From assembly GCF_009377175.1 (NCBI RefSeq), contig NZ_VJZD01000081.1:1-35657 (forward strand): a stretch of DNA of 35,657 bases. The letters run 5' to 3'. Position numbers and translations under genes: made by a program. This document shows, piece by piece, positions 16,562 to 23,011 of the stretch (positions within the stretch are counted from its first letter, which is position 1; each line of letters opens with the position of its first letter). Under the pieces are notes generated by a model that saw only the letters and a program-made list of their open reading frames with translations, made no database searches and had not been told where the DNA came from. Source of the DNA: Streptomyces adustus (GTDB lineage: Bacteria > Actinomycetota > Actinomycetes > Streptomycetales > Streptomycetaceae).

Positions 16562-16984
16562 TCAGGAGACTTCGACAGGCTTGCCGAACACGGCATCGAC
16601 CAGACCGGCGTCTCCGGTGTAGACCCTCATGCGCTGCACGCTCCCGTCGGCAAGCGTGAGATCGAATCCGGCAGTGCCCATGAATTTGTGCTTGTCCGCG
16701 GGGACGATAGTGGTGGTGGCAAGTGGGATCGTCAGCACATCCTTGCCGACCCTGGCTTCCCATACGGCGTCCGCGGAGTTGGACAGGCGCAACTCGCCCC
16801 ACTGCGCCTTGACCCTGCTGTCCGGCGTGACGAACAGTGCACGTAGCCGGAGTTCGAGGCCCTGATGGAAGTCGGCGACGTCCTTCGCCGAGCTGAGCGG
16901 GGCCTTACGGACAGCGGCTACCCAGCGGAAGAGCGGAGCCGTACTGCCAAAGGATGATCTGGAGGAGATTGTCACGGGCCGCAT
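16562..16984 (-). CDS. Hypothetical protein in a lower-GC pocket
   Basis: 140 aa from ATG 16984; a GTG 3 codons later (16975) is an alternative. Soluble and mixed alpha/beta (RWVAAVRKAPLSSAKDVADFHQGLELRLRALF, then VKAQWGELRLSN, then several short beta strands), with no signal peptide or membrane segment. I do not recognise the family. The SD is weak. Base composition is clearly lower in GC than the core genes on both sides, and it lies just downstream of a tRNA, so horizontal origin is plausible. No mobility gene is present beside it. Confidence 0.6.
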   Translation of the reverse strand: MRPVTISSRSSFGSTAPLFRWVAAVRKAPLSSAKDVADFHQGLELRLRALFVTPDSRVKAQWGELRLSNSADAVWEARVGKDVLTIPLATTTIVPADKHKFMGTAGFDLTLADGSVQRMRVYTGDAGLVDAVFGKPVEVS

Positions 16985-17223
16985 GCTCGCACTTCGCACA
17001 CCTGTTCTACAAGCGGTGTCGGCCACAGGCTTGCAGGCCCCATGGCGGCTGCCTCGGTCTGTCCGCCGCCGGTGCGGACACCGCCAAGTGAGCTCGAGTG
17101 GGGGGTGCCCCTCGACACAGCGAAGCCCTGGACACGACGGCGTCCCCATCGGGGTCGTCGGCAGCGTGGCTGAGGCTGGATGGTGCTGACGCGGGACGAT
17201 GCCCTCCGATACGGTCCCGAGTC

Positions 17224-17631
17224 ATGGCGAATGGCGGCAGTGTGCCGGAGAAGGTCGCATGGATCCTGGTTCGGGACGGCCGGGTGCTGGTAACGCGTAG
17301 TCACGGCAGAGATCGCTTCTACTTCCCGGGCGGTCATCGTGAGCCGGGCGAGTCCGACGGCGAGACCCTGGTGCGGGAGATCGACGAGGAACTGCGGGCG
17401 GTGATCGACCCCGACTCCATGGTGCACTTCGGCACTTTCGACATCGGCGAGGGTCATCCTGATCACGGCCCGTTCCGGATGATCTGTTACACCGCCGATC
17501 ACAGCGGTGAGCTGACCCCGTCGGGGGAGATCGCCGAGAAGGCGTGGTTCCGCCATGCCGATCGGGACCGGGTCTCGGCCGTCGACGCGCTGGCTTTCGA
17601 CGCGCTTCACCGGGCTGGGCGGCTTTCTTGA
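17224..17631 (+). CDS. NUDIX hydrolase
   Basis: 135 aa with a single NUDIX domain. The NUDIX box runs from GGHREPGESD to VREIDEELRA (G-x5-E-x7-REU-x-EE), with the catalytic glutamates present and the usual late Gly replaced by Arg. It is predicted to hydrolyse a nucleoside-diphosphate-linked substrate with Mg2+; the exact substrate cannot be read. ATG at 17224. The SD is poor, and the frame continues upstream without similarity, so the start is chosen by the fit of the beta strand VAWILVRDGRVLVTRS to the family N-terminus. It is a single gene, tail-to-tail with the next one (14 bp apart). Confidence 0.85.
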   Translation: MANGGSVPEKVAWILVRDGRVLVTRSHGRDRFYFPGGHREPGESDGETLVREIDEELRAVIDPDSMVHFGTFDIGEGHPDHGPFRMICYTADHSGELTPSGEIAEKAWFRHADRDRVSAVDALAFDALHRAGRLS

Positions 17632-17645
17632 TCCCGTGATCGTGG

Positions 17646-17942
17646 TCAGTAGCCCCGCCGGTAGGCGCGGGCGTCGGCGGGCGACACCTGGTCGGCCTCG
17701 GCCCGGATCGCCGCGTCGAGCTGGGGCAGCAGTTTGTCGACCTCCATGGCCAGCTTCTTGTTGCGGCCGGCCAGGCCGGTGTGCCAGGAGCGGGCGTTCC
17801 TGCCGACCCAGACCTGGTCGCCGCCCAGGTCCTCGGTGGGGCGCCGCAGGGCCGTGCGGAGGCGTTCGACCTCCTTGGCCAGATCACCGCGCAGCCTGAC
17901 CAGGTCGGCCTTGCGCGGGTTGTCCACCTTCTGTTCCGTCAT
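17646..17942 (-). CDS. Small helical protein of unknown function
   Basis: 98 aa, almost wholly predicted helical: a charged heptad-like region (KADLVRLRGDLAKEVERLRTALRR, 12-35), a Trp-containing turn (QVWVGRNARSWHTGL) and a second helix (NKKLAMEVDKLLPQLDAAIRAEAD). The two-helix, Trp-turn layout loosely recalls WXG100-type proteins, but the exact WxG motif is absent, so this is only a structural resemblance. A strong SD (AAGGAG) precedes the ATG at 17942. It has no signal peptide or operon partners. Confidence 0.65.
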   Translation of the reverse strand: MTEQKVDNPRKADLVRLRGDLAKEVERLRTALRRPTEDLGGDQVWVGRNARSWHTGLAGRNKKLAMEVDKLLPQLDAAIRAEADQVSPADARAYRRGY

Positions 17943-18238
17943 GGATGCTCCTTACGCGGTCCTCGCCCATCGCCGCCACCGGGCCGCCGACGGTGGAGAA
18001 GACCAGTGCCGTCGGCCGGTCCGCCCCGGGTCGCGCCGACAGGAGCGGTGGGCAGTACGAGGACGTCCGGAACGGGCGTCGTGCGGGGCGCCGTTTCCAT
18101 CCGCTCAGCCTAGGAGCGGCCCCTTCGGGCAGAGGTATGGAGATTCCCAAGCTTGTCGCAAGCCTCGCGCCGACGACCCGCGCGCGCCGCCGCGGACAGT
18201 CCCCCTTGTCGAAGTAAAAAATGATGTGCGCCGCACGC

Positions 18239-18266
18239 CGTGTCCCGGCCCGCGCCGCCGCGTTGA
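18239..18266 (+). promoter_or_regulatory. Candidate sigma-BldN-type promoter of chpG
   Basis: CGTGTC, 16 bp, CGTTGA. As I recall it, the sigma-BldN consensus is close to CGTAAC-N16-CGTTGA, giving 4/6 and 6/6 matches. The -10 begins 66 bp before the chpG ATG, almost the same distance as the matching element before chpF. Chaplin genes are known sigma-BldN targets. The rest of the 384-bp gap (17943-18326) shows no gene; a short A-run lies at about 18226-18230. Confidence 0.45.
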
Positions 18267-18326
18267 ACGGGAAGTGCGGCGGCCGGTCCTGCTGCCGCCC
18301 TCGCCCAAGCAATAGAAGGAGAACGC

Positions 18327-18662
18327 ATGTCTCGCATCGCGAAGGCGGCTGTGGTCGCTCTCGGCACGGGTGCCGTGGCGCTCGGCGGAGCCGGTCTGGC
18401 CATGGCTGACGCGGGTGCCCAGGGTGCGGCCGTCGGTTCGCCCGGCGTGCTGTCCGGCAACGTCGTCCAGGTCCCGGTCGATGTGCCGGTCAACCTGTGC
18501 GGGAACACCATCGACGTGGTCGGACTGCTGAACCCGGCCTTCGGCACCACCTGCGCCGACACCGGTCACCTCCGCGGGGTCCCCCAGCAGCGCGGCCACC
18601 AGACCGGCCACCACAGCAGCCACCACACCGGCCACAACTCGGGCTACGGCTACGGCCGCTGA
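18327..18662 (+). CDS. chpG: Short chaplin ChpG with His/Gly-rich C-terminal extension
   Basis: 111 aa, secreted. Signal peptide 1-28 (ending GLAMADA), then the chaplin domain (about 30-77): GSPGVLSGNVVQVPVDVPVNLCGNTIDVVGLLNPAFGTTC, with the two conserved cysteines. Chaplins assemble into surface amyloid that makes aerial hyphae and spores hydrophobic. Typical short chaplins end just after the second Cys; here about 33 extra residues follow, rich in His, Gly and Tyr (GHHSSHHTGH, GYGYG). A strong SD (GAAGGAGAACGC) precedes the ATG. The gene is convergent with the copper enzyme melC2. Position beside melC identifies it as ChpG. Confidence 0.92.
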   Translation: MSRIAKAAVVALGTGAVALGGAGLAMADAGAQGAAVGSPGVLSGNVVQVPVDVPVNLCGNTIDVVGLLNPAFGTTCADTGHLRGVPQQRGHQTGHHSSHHTGHNSGYGYGR

Positions 18663-18678
18663 CCCGGACGTACGCGAA

Positions 18679-18711
18679 AAGAGCCCCGGCACCTCGAGCG
18701 CCGGGGCTCTT
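18679..18711. terminator. Bidirectional terminator between chpG and melC2
   Basis: A perfect 12-bp inverted repeat, AAGAGCCCCGGC / GCCGGGGCTCTT, with a 9-nt loop, lying in the 60-bp gap between two convergent genes. A/T ends on both sides suit termination in both directions. Confidence 0.85.
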
Positions 18712-18722
18712 CCCGTGGCCGC

Positions 18723-19589
18723 TCACGCGTACCGGTACACCCCTCGGTGGTCCTCCAGGCTGTCCGGTGTCACGTCCCACGGCGGCAGCAGCTCGTTCCG
18801 GGCGACGACCCGGCCGTACTGCGGGGTGCCGGGGGCGGGGGGCCTGGCGGGCAGGTACCGGTGCTCGCGGTGCCGGTCCTGCCAGCGGGACCACAGCAGG
18901 TCGACGAAGGCGTGGTGCAGCCAGAAGACGGGGTCGTTGACGGACGCCCCGCCGAGCATGGCCCCGCCGACCCAGCGGTGCACCCGGTTGTGGTTGCGCC
19001 AGGAGACGCTGCCGCTCCCCGGCCCCCACCCCTCCAGCCTGTTGCGGAAACCCTTCTTGGTGGTCGAGTCCCAGGGCGAGACGTCGTAGACCGGGTCGGC
19101 CAGCGCCCCCTCCACGTCGCTCCGCGTGGGCAGGGAGATCGGGTTGCGGGCGCGTCCGAGGTCCCGGGCGAGGTACTCCCCGTCGGTCACCCCCACCCGG
19201 ATCGTCCAGTTGCCCGCCGCGTACGCGAAGGGGCCGGTGGTCACCTGGTGGTCGGAGCGCCGTCCGTTGCCGCCGAGGAGGTCCCCGGTCCACGGTGTCG
19301 ACGTCGTCCCACGGTCGCGGGTCCAGTCCCAGTACGGCACCGTCACGGAGGAGTCCACCCGGCGCAGCGCCTCCTCCAGCTCCAGCAGGAACCGGCGGTG
19401 CCAGGGCAGGAAGGACGGCGCCATGTGGGCCGTGCGCAGACCGGTCTCGCCGTCGGCGACGTAGTGGTCGATGTGCATCTGCACGAACTCGTCGTACTCG
19501 CCGCGCCGTTTGACCTCCAGCATCGCCCGCACGAACCGCCGCTTCTCGGCGGCTGTCAGCCTGGCGGCGTCCTTACGTGTGTAGACCAT
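18723..19589 (-). CDS. melC2: Tyrosinase (MelC2)
   Basis: 288 aa, a type-3 copper enzyme that oxidises tyrosine and DOPA to quinones for melanin. CuA ligands: H39 (QMHIDH), H55 (RTAHMAPSF) and H64 (LPWHRRF). CuB ligands: H200 and H204 (NHNRVHRW) and H226 (WLHHAFVD). All six are intact, and the PYWDW motif is present. It has no signal peptide of its own; MelC2 is carried out by the Tat signal of its partner MelC1. The ATG at 19589 with a GGGGGGA SD overlaps the melC1 end by 17 bp, giving coupled synthesis of chaperone and enzyme. Confidence 0.95.
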   Translation of the reverse strand: MVYTRKDAARLTAAEKRRFVRAMLEVKRRGEYDEFVQMHIDHYVADGETGLRTAHMAPSFLPWHRRFLLELEEALRRVDSSVTVPYWDWTRDRGTTSTPWTGDLLGGNGRRSDHQVTTGPFAYAAGNWTIRVGVTDGEYLARDLGRARNPISLPTRSDVEGALADPVYDVSPWDSTTKKGFRNRLEGWGPGSGSVSWRNHNRVHRWVGGAMLGGASVNDPVFWLHHAFVDLLWSRWQDRHREHRYLPARPPAPGTPQYGRVVARNELLPPWDVTPDSLEDHRGVYRYA

Positions 19590-20118
19590 GCCGTCCCCCC
19601 GTGTGTCCACTGTGGTCCCGCCCCGTTTCCCCCCGTTGCCCCGGGCCGTGGGCAGGGGCGGCTTCCGCGCGCAGCCGCTCGCCCGGCCCCAGCTCGTCGA
19701 CCGCCGCGCGCGCCGCTTCCAGGGGAGTGGCGTACGAGCTGTAGTGGTCGACCATGCTCAGCCAGGTGCCGTCGGCCCGGCGCATCAGGTGCAGGGGCCG
19801 GCCGTCCACGGTGACCTGCCAGGTGACCGCGCCGGTCATGGCGGTGCGCCGCCCGGCGGAGAGCCGTACGCCTTGGATACGGCGGCCCAGGTAGGTCTCG
19901 TCGAAGGCGGCGCCGCCGGGTCCGCCCGTGGCCCGCGGGGGCCGGGAGGCCGCGACGAGGGGAGCGAGCACGAGGGCGGCCGCGGGGGCCAGCAGCCCGC
20001 GCAGCAGGTCCCGTCGGGTGCCCGCCCGTCCCCGTCGTGCTCGCTGTCCGGGTCTCCCCGGGCTCGCCGGTCCGCGCTCGGCGCTCACCACCACCGCGCC
20101 GCCCACACTGACGACCAT
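19573..20118 (-). CDS. melC1: Tyrosinase cofactor / copper chaperone MelC1
   Basis: 181 aa, the 'caddie' partner of MelC2 that inserts copper and allows secretion. The N-terminus has a twin-arginine signal (GTRRDLLRGLLAPAAALVLAP, about residues 33-53), unusually far from the start because of an Arg/Pro/Gly-rich leader. The MelC1 core follows (AFDETYLGRRIQGVRL, VDGRPLHLMRRADGTWLSMVDHYSSY, TPLEAARAAVDELG). The last 30 residues are His-rich and Gly-rich and may bind copper. ATG at 20118, SD GAGGAG. It is the first gene of the leftward melC1-melC2 operon; the 147-bp gap upstream must hold the promoter. Confidence 0.93.
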   Translation of the reverse strand: MVVSVGGAVVVSAERGPASPGRPGQRARRGRAGTRRDLLRGLLAPAAALVLAPLVAASRPPRATGGPGGAAFDETYLGRRIQGVRLSAGRRTAMTGAVTWQVTVDGRPLHLMRRADGTWLSMVDHYSSYATPLEAARAAVDELGPGERLRAEAAPAHGPGQRGETGRDHSGHTGGRHGLHT

Positions 20119-20265
20119 GTTGTGCTCCTCGGTCCGGTTCGGTTGTCCCCAGAACTAACCCTCCGGCGGGCCGTCTGGTCACCCGTGGCCGCCGAACCGG
20201 CCTCCACCTGGCCGTACCACGCTCCCTCACGGCCCGCTCCCCACTCCTCGCTGCCGTCGCGGCGA

Positions 20266-20853
20266 TCACCCGGTCCAGAACTCCCACCACCGGGTGAGGA
20301 TCAGCATGCCGACGACGCCGATGTGCAGCAGGGGAAGCACCCAGGTGAACTCCGCGAGGAACATCCGCACCCCCGCCGGTGCGGGCAGGAACCTCTTCCG
20401 TACGACGAACGACGTCACGTACCAGAACAGGACGATCGTGGCGACCCAGGCCAGGCAGCACCACAGGCACAGCGCGTTGATCCGGTACAGCGACTGGAAC
20501 TGGAGCCAGGAGACGAACCCGACGCCGAACAGGCACCCGGCGTCGAAGGTCAGCCAGTACCAGCCCGGGAACACGGCGTCGGCCAGCAGGCTCACACCGA
20601 CACAGACGACGATGCCGTAGGCCACCAGTCCCAGCATCGGGTTGGGGAACCCGAACGCCGAGGCCTGGGCGCTCTTCATCACGCTGCCGCAGGAGACGAC
20701 CGGGTTCAGGCTGCATCCCGGGACGAAGTGCGGGTCCTCCAGCAGCTTGAACTTGTCGAGGGTGATGACCCAGGAGGCCAGCAGTCCGGCCGCGCCGGTG
20801 AGGACCAGCAGAAGGGCGAACCCGCGGCCCGTGCCCGCGGTCCTGACCGTCAA
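20266..20853 (-). CDS. Vitamin K epoxide reductase (VKOR) family membrane protein
   Basis: 195 aa with four or five predicted membrane segments. The active-site CLWC (in NALCLWCCLAWV) follows a loop-Cys pair (CSLNPVVSCGSV), as in bacterial VKOR, which uses quinones to reoxidise DsbA-like proteins and so drives disulfide formation outside the cell. No fused thioredoxin domain is present, so a separate partner is required. The TTG start at 20853 overlaps the TGA of the upstream gene (TTGA), the arrangement expected for coupling; no clear SD is present. It lies between melC1 and the chaplin gene chpF. Disulfide formation in chaplins is a possible use, by inference only. Confidence 0.87.
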   Translation of the reverse strand: MTVRTAGTGRGFALLLVLTGAAGLLASWVITLDKFKLLEDPHFVPGCSLNPVVSCGSVMKSAQASAFGFPNPMLGLVAYGIVVCVGVSLLADAVFPGWYWLTFDAGCLFGVGFVSWLQFQSLYRINALCLWCCLAWVATIVLFWYVTSFVVRKRFLPAPAGVRMFLAEFTWVLPLLHIGVVGMLILTRWWEFWTG

Positions 20854-21353
20854 GCGCGCAGGCTGCGGGCCGGAAGGACGAGGTGCGCCGCCGCGGCGAG
20901 TGTCTCGTCGGCACCGGCGAACGCCGCCAGCGCCTCCGGGGCGACGGGCAGGCCGGGGGCGGCCTGCGGCCAGGGGCGGGTGGTGAACACGAAGTAGGCG
21001 TACCCGCGGGCGGCGACCGCCTCCAGCCACTCCGGCGGTGGGGTGCACTGGGCGTTGAGGTACGGCGGCATGGAGACGACGGCCTGTCCGGCCTCGACGA
21101 GCAGGCTGATCGGGAGGCTCGGCTTGGCGTTGCCGTCGATCAGGTCTCCGCCGACGGGCAGGCCGCTGCCGTTCAGCAGTTGCGCGACGGCGGTCGCCGA
21201 GGCCTCGGGGCCGGCCGGCGCGTCCCCGAGCGAGTAGGCGAGGAGGTAGGGCATGTCGCCGCCGTCGGGGGTCTCGCCGCTCCAGGGGAGCACGACGAGC
21301 GTGCCGAGGTCGGCGACGCGAAGGGGGCGGGTTTCGCTTGAGGTTGAGGTCAC
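20850..21353 (-). CDS. Streptomyces protein of unknown function (DUF5949-like)
   Basis: 167 aa, soluble, with no signal peptide. Features: ADLGTLVVLPWSGETPDGGDMPYLLAYSLGD (about 14-44), PVGGDLIDGNAKPSLPISLLVEAGQAVVSMPPYLNAQC, and a Pro-rich end. From memory it resembles the family catalogued as DUF5949, found in Streptomyces; no function is known. The GTG at 21353 with AAGG upstream is accepted. It is first in a two-gene unit with the VKOR-family protein, the stop overlapping the next start. This fixed pairing suggests a link with envelope redox or coat maturation, but no evidence beyond position is seen. Confidence 0.75.
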   Translation of the reverse strand: MTSTSSETRPLRVADLGTLVVLPWSGETPDGGDMPYLLAYSLGDAPAGPEASATAVAQLLNGSGLPVGGDLIDGNAKPSLPISLLVEAGQAVVSMPPYLNAQCTPPPEWLEAVAARGYAYFVFTTRPWPQAAPGLPVAPEALAAFAGADETLAAAAHLVLPARSLRA

Positions 21354-21566
21354 CGCGCGACCTTACCGACGCTCCGCAGGGCCGCCGGGGCCGTTCTCAC
21401 CCGACCGGGCGACGCTCCGGAGGTGCTCCACACGAACGAGGGACGCAGTGCGGCAACGCGTCTCGAACAGCGCCGGGAGAGGCGGTTCCGTTCGATGCAG
21501 CACCCCCGGCGCACCTTCGCCGAGGCCCCTTCGCCGACATCCTTCGCCGGCCCCGGCGGCGGCGCG

Positions 21567-21857
21567 TCAGCTCTGGAGCGGCAGGCCGCCGAGGAGCGGG
21601 TTGTGGGTGTTGAGCGCGGTGGCCGCACCCTTCACCGTGTGCAGTACCGAGTCCTTGTTCTCGGTGTTGAGCGCGTCCGACTGGTGCTGGAGCGGCATGA
21701 CGTCGTGCAGCTCCAGGGGACCCCTGGCGATCGTGTCGACGGCGCCGTTGAGGCTGGTGGGCGTGAGGTCGGCGGTGCTGTGGGCGAACGCGGGCGCGGC
21801 GGCACCGGCGAGGACAAGGGACCCGGCGACGACAGCGGCGGCCTTCAGCGACTTCAT
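21567..21857 (-). CDS. Small secreted protein of unknown function
   Basis: 96 aa. Clean signal peptide 1-25 (MKSLKAAAVVAGSLVLAGAAAPAFA | HS), leaving about 70 residues. The mature part has no Cys, so it is not a chaplin, and no rodlin-like features. It contains DVMPLQHQSDALNTENKDSVLHTVKGAATALNTHNPLLGGLPLQS, with a conserved-looking LLGGLPL end. A strong SD (GAGAGGAAC) precedes the ATG. It lies between the VKOR unit and chpF, so it is a candidate extracellular coat component. No known function. Confidence 0.8.
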   Translation of the reverse strand: MKSLKAAAVVAGSLVLAGAAAPAFAHSTADLTPTSLNGAVDTIARGPLELHDVMPLQHQSDALNTENKDSVLHTVKGAATALNTHNPLLGGLPLQS

Positions 21858-22200
21858 CGTGTTCCTCTCTTCGGCAACTCACGTCGCCTGGGTGATGACT
21901 GACGTCGTGCCTAACGACTCCTGACCGGGGCGGAAACCCCGCGCACCCAGACTTTCTGCGCCCCCGCGCGAGGACGCTCCTCGCCGGACGCCCCGCGCGA
22001 AGTCGCCGCGCGCGAGGCCTGCGCCGCACGGCGGGCCGCCGGTTCGAACCCGGTCCCCCGTTCGGAGTAACACCACGGCGGGGCGCCGGGCGGGGACGGG
22101 CCTCCCGCACCCCGGAACGGTCACGCTCCGTGTCCGTAAACGCGGAACCGGCCGCCCTCCGTCTTCGGAGAGCGGCCGGTCGCGACGGATGCGCCCGACG
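21858..22200. other. Gene-free region between the small secreted protein gene and chpF
   Basis: 343 bp. It holds the chpF terminator (listed separately) and must hold the promoter of the small secreted protein. A sigma-BldN-type CGTTGA is not found at the equivalent distance; the nearest similar string is CGTTAG (minus strand, 21916-21911) without a fitting -35. Confidence 0.45.
22147..22180 (-). terminator. Terminator downstream of chpF
   Basis: A long stem: ACCGGCCGC / GCGGCCGGT (22147-22155 and 22172-22180), with an inner CTCCG-TCTT-CGGAG hairpin stacked inside. The arms are perfectly complementary and it lies 20 bp after the chpF stop. There is no T-run, but the two-part stem is strong. 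Confidence 0.7.
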
Positions 22201-22440
22201 TCAGTCGCTGAAGCAGAAGCCGCCGAAGGCCGGGTTCAGCAGGCCGACGACGTCGACGGTGTCGCCGCAGAGGTTGACCGGGACGTGGACCGGAACCTCG
22301 GCGACGTTGCCCGACAGCACACCGGGGGAGTTGGCGGCGGCGCCGTGCGCGTCGCTGTCGGCGGCGGCGATGCCGGCGGTCCCGGCGATGGCCGCGACGG
22401 CAACGGTGGTCAGGGCCAGGCCCTTCGCGATACGCGACAT
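22201..22440 (-). CDS. chpF: Short chaplin ChpF
   Basis: 79 aa, secreted. Signal peptide about 1-27 (SRIAKGLALTTVAVAAIAGTAGIAAAD), then a single chaplin domain: NSPGVLSGNVAEVPVHVPVNLCGDTVDVVGLLNPAFGGFC, with two Cys for the intramolecular disulfide, ending FSD. It assembles into the hydrophobic surface amyloid with other chaplins. The length matches typical short chaplins, unlike the longer ChpG here. ATG 22440 with SD AAGGAG. An in-frame GTG-rich extension to 22536 is rejected because it precedes the signal peptide. Identified as ChpF by position right of melC. Confidence 0.93.
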   Translation of the reverse strand: MSRIAKGLALTTVAVAAIAGTAGIAAADSDAHGAAANSPGVLSGNVAEVPVHVPVNLCGDTVDVVGLLNPAFGGFCFSD

Positions 22441-22501
22441 GGAGAGGTGCTCCTTGGAGGGGATTGACACGAACAGCCGGACGGGGGTGTCCGGCGCTGT
22501 G

Positions 22502-22529
22502 TCAACGCGCCGGGCGCACACGAGTTGTG
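22502..22529 (-). promoter_or_regulatory. Candidate sigma-BldN-type promoter of chpF
   Basis: On the minus strand: CACAAC, 16 bp, CGTTGA. The -10 matches the recalled sigma-BldN consensus fully and the -35 matches 4 of 6. It lies 67 bp before the chpF ATG, the same layout as before chpG (66 bp). A TTGACA string overlaps the -10 but lacks a housekeeping -10 at the right distance. Confidence 0.5.
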
Positions 22530-23011
22530 CCGCCATTGGGGTGATCCCCGGAGGAGTGGCTTCACGATTCCGACACAGTTGTCTGCTTTCAACCGATTAG
22601 CACGTATAGGGGCTAGAGTTGCGGACCTCTCCGCACTCTTACGGCAGGCGTCCGATTCCGCTGACCCTCCCGGTCGACGAACCTCCTCGAAAGGGCAACG
22701 CCGGTCATGCGCCATTCCCTGGGTCCGCCGCTGCGCCGCGCGACGGTGCGCGCCCTGCTCCGCCCCGCGCGCCGAACCCCGATCCGCGCCCCCGGCGCGG
22801 GCCCGGGTGGGCGAACACGCTCGGTCACGACCGCGCCATGTTCGATCCGGTCCGGGCCGTGCGACGGCGTGGTGACCAGCTGACTGTCCGGCTCGTTCCC
22901 CAGCGGGACGCGGCGTGGACCGGCGCACTCTTCGTCGCCGTCGACGCACAACGGTGAGACGGCGCGTTCCCGTACGGACCGAGCGCCATCGTGAGCGAGG
23001 AAAACCGCGCA
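22530..23011. other. Gene-free region upstream of the polysaccharide operon
   Basis: 482 bp between divergent chpF and the first glycosyltransferase gene. An AT-richer patch at about 22561-22620 contains GTATAGGGGCTAGAGTT, which may be part of a promoter for the rightward genes. The -35 is unclear. Several frames are open on both strands, as is usual at this GC content, and none has similarity to known proteins. Confidence 0.4.

Noticed and set aside
16231..16596. Minus-strand reading frame across the tRNA containing GRTRTCGQALRRRLLYPLSYG
   Set aside because: This is a well-known false protein made by translating the antisense strand of tRNA-Arg; the tRNA explains it.
16273..17942. Integrated plasmid or phage at tRNA-Arg
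   Set aside because: No integrase, excisionase or second copy of the tRNA 3' end found inside the window.
21567..21857. Small secreted protein considered as a rodlin or chaplin
   Set aside because: No Cys, no chaplin domain, and shorter and different from rodlins as I recall them.
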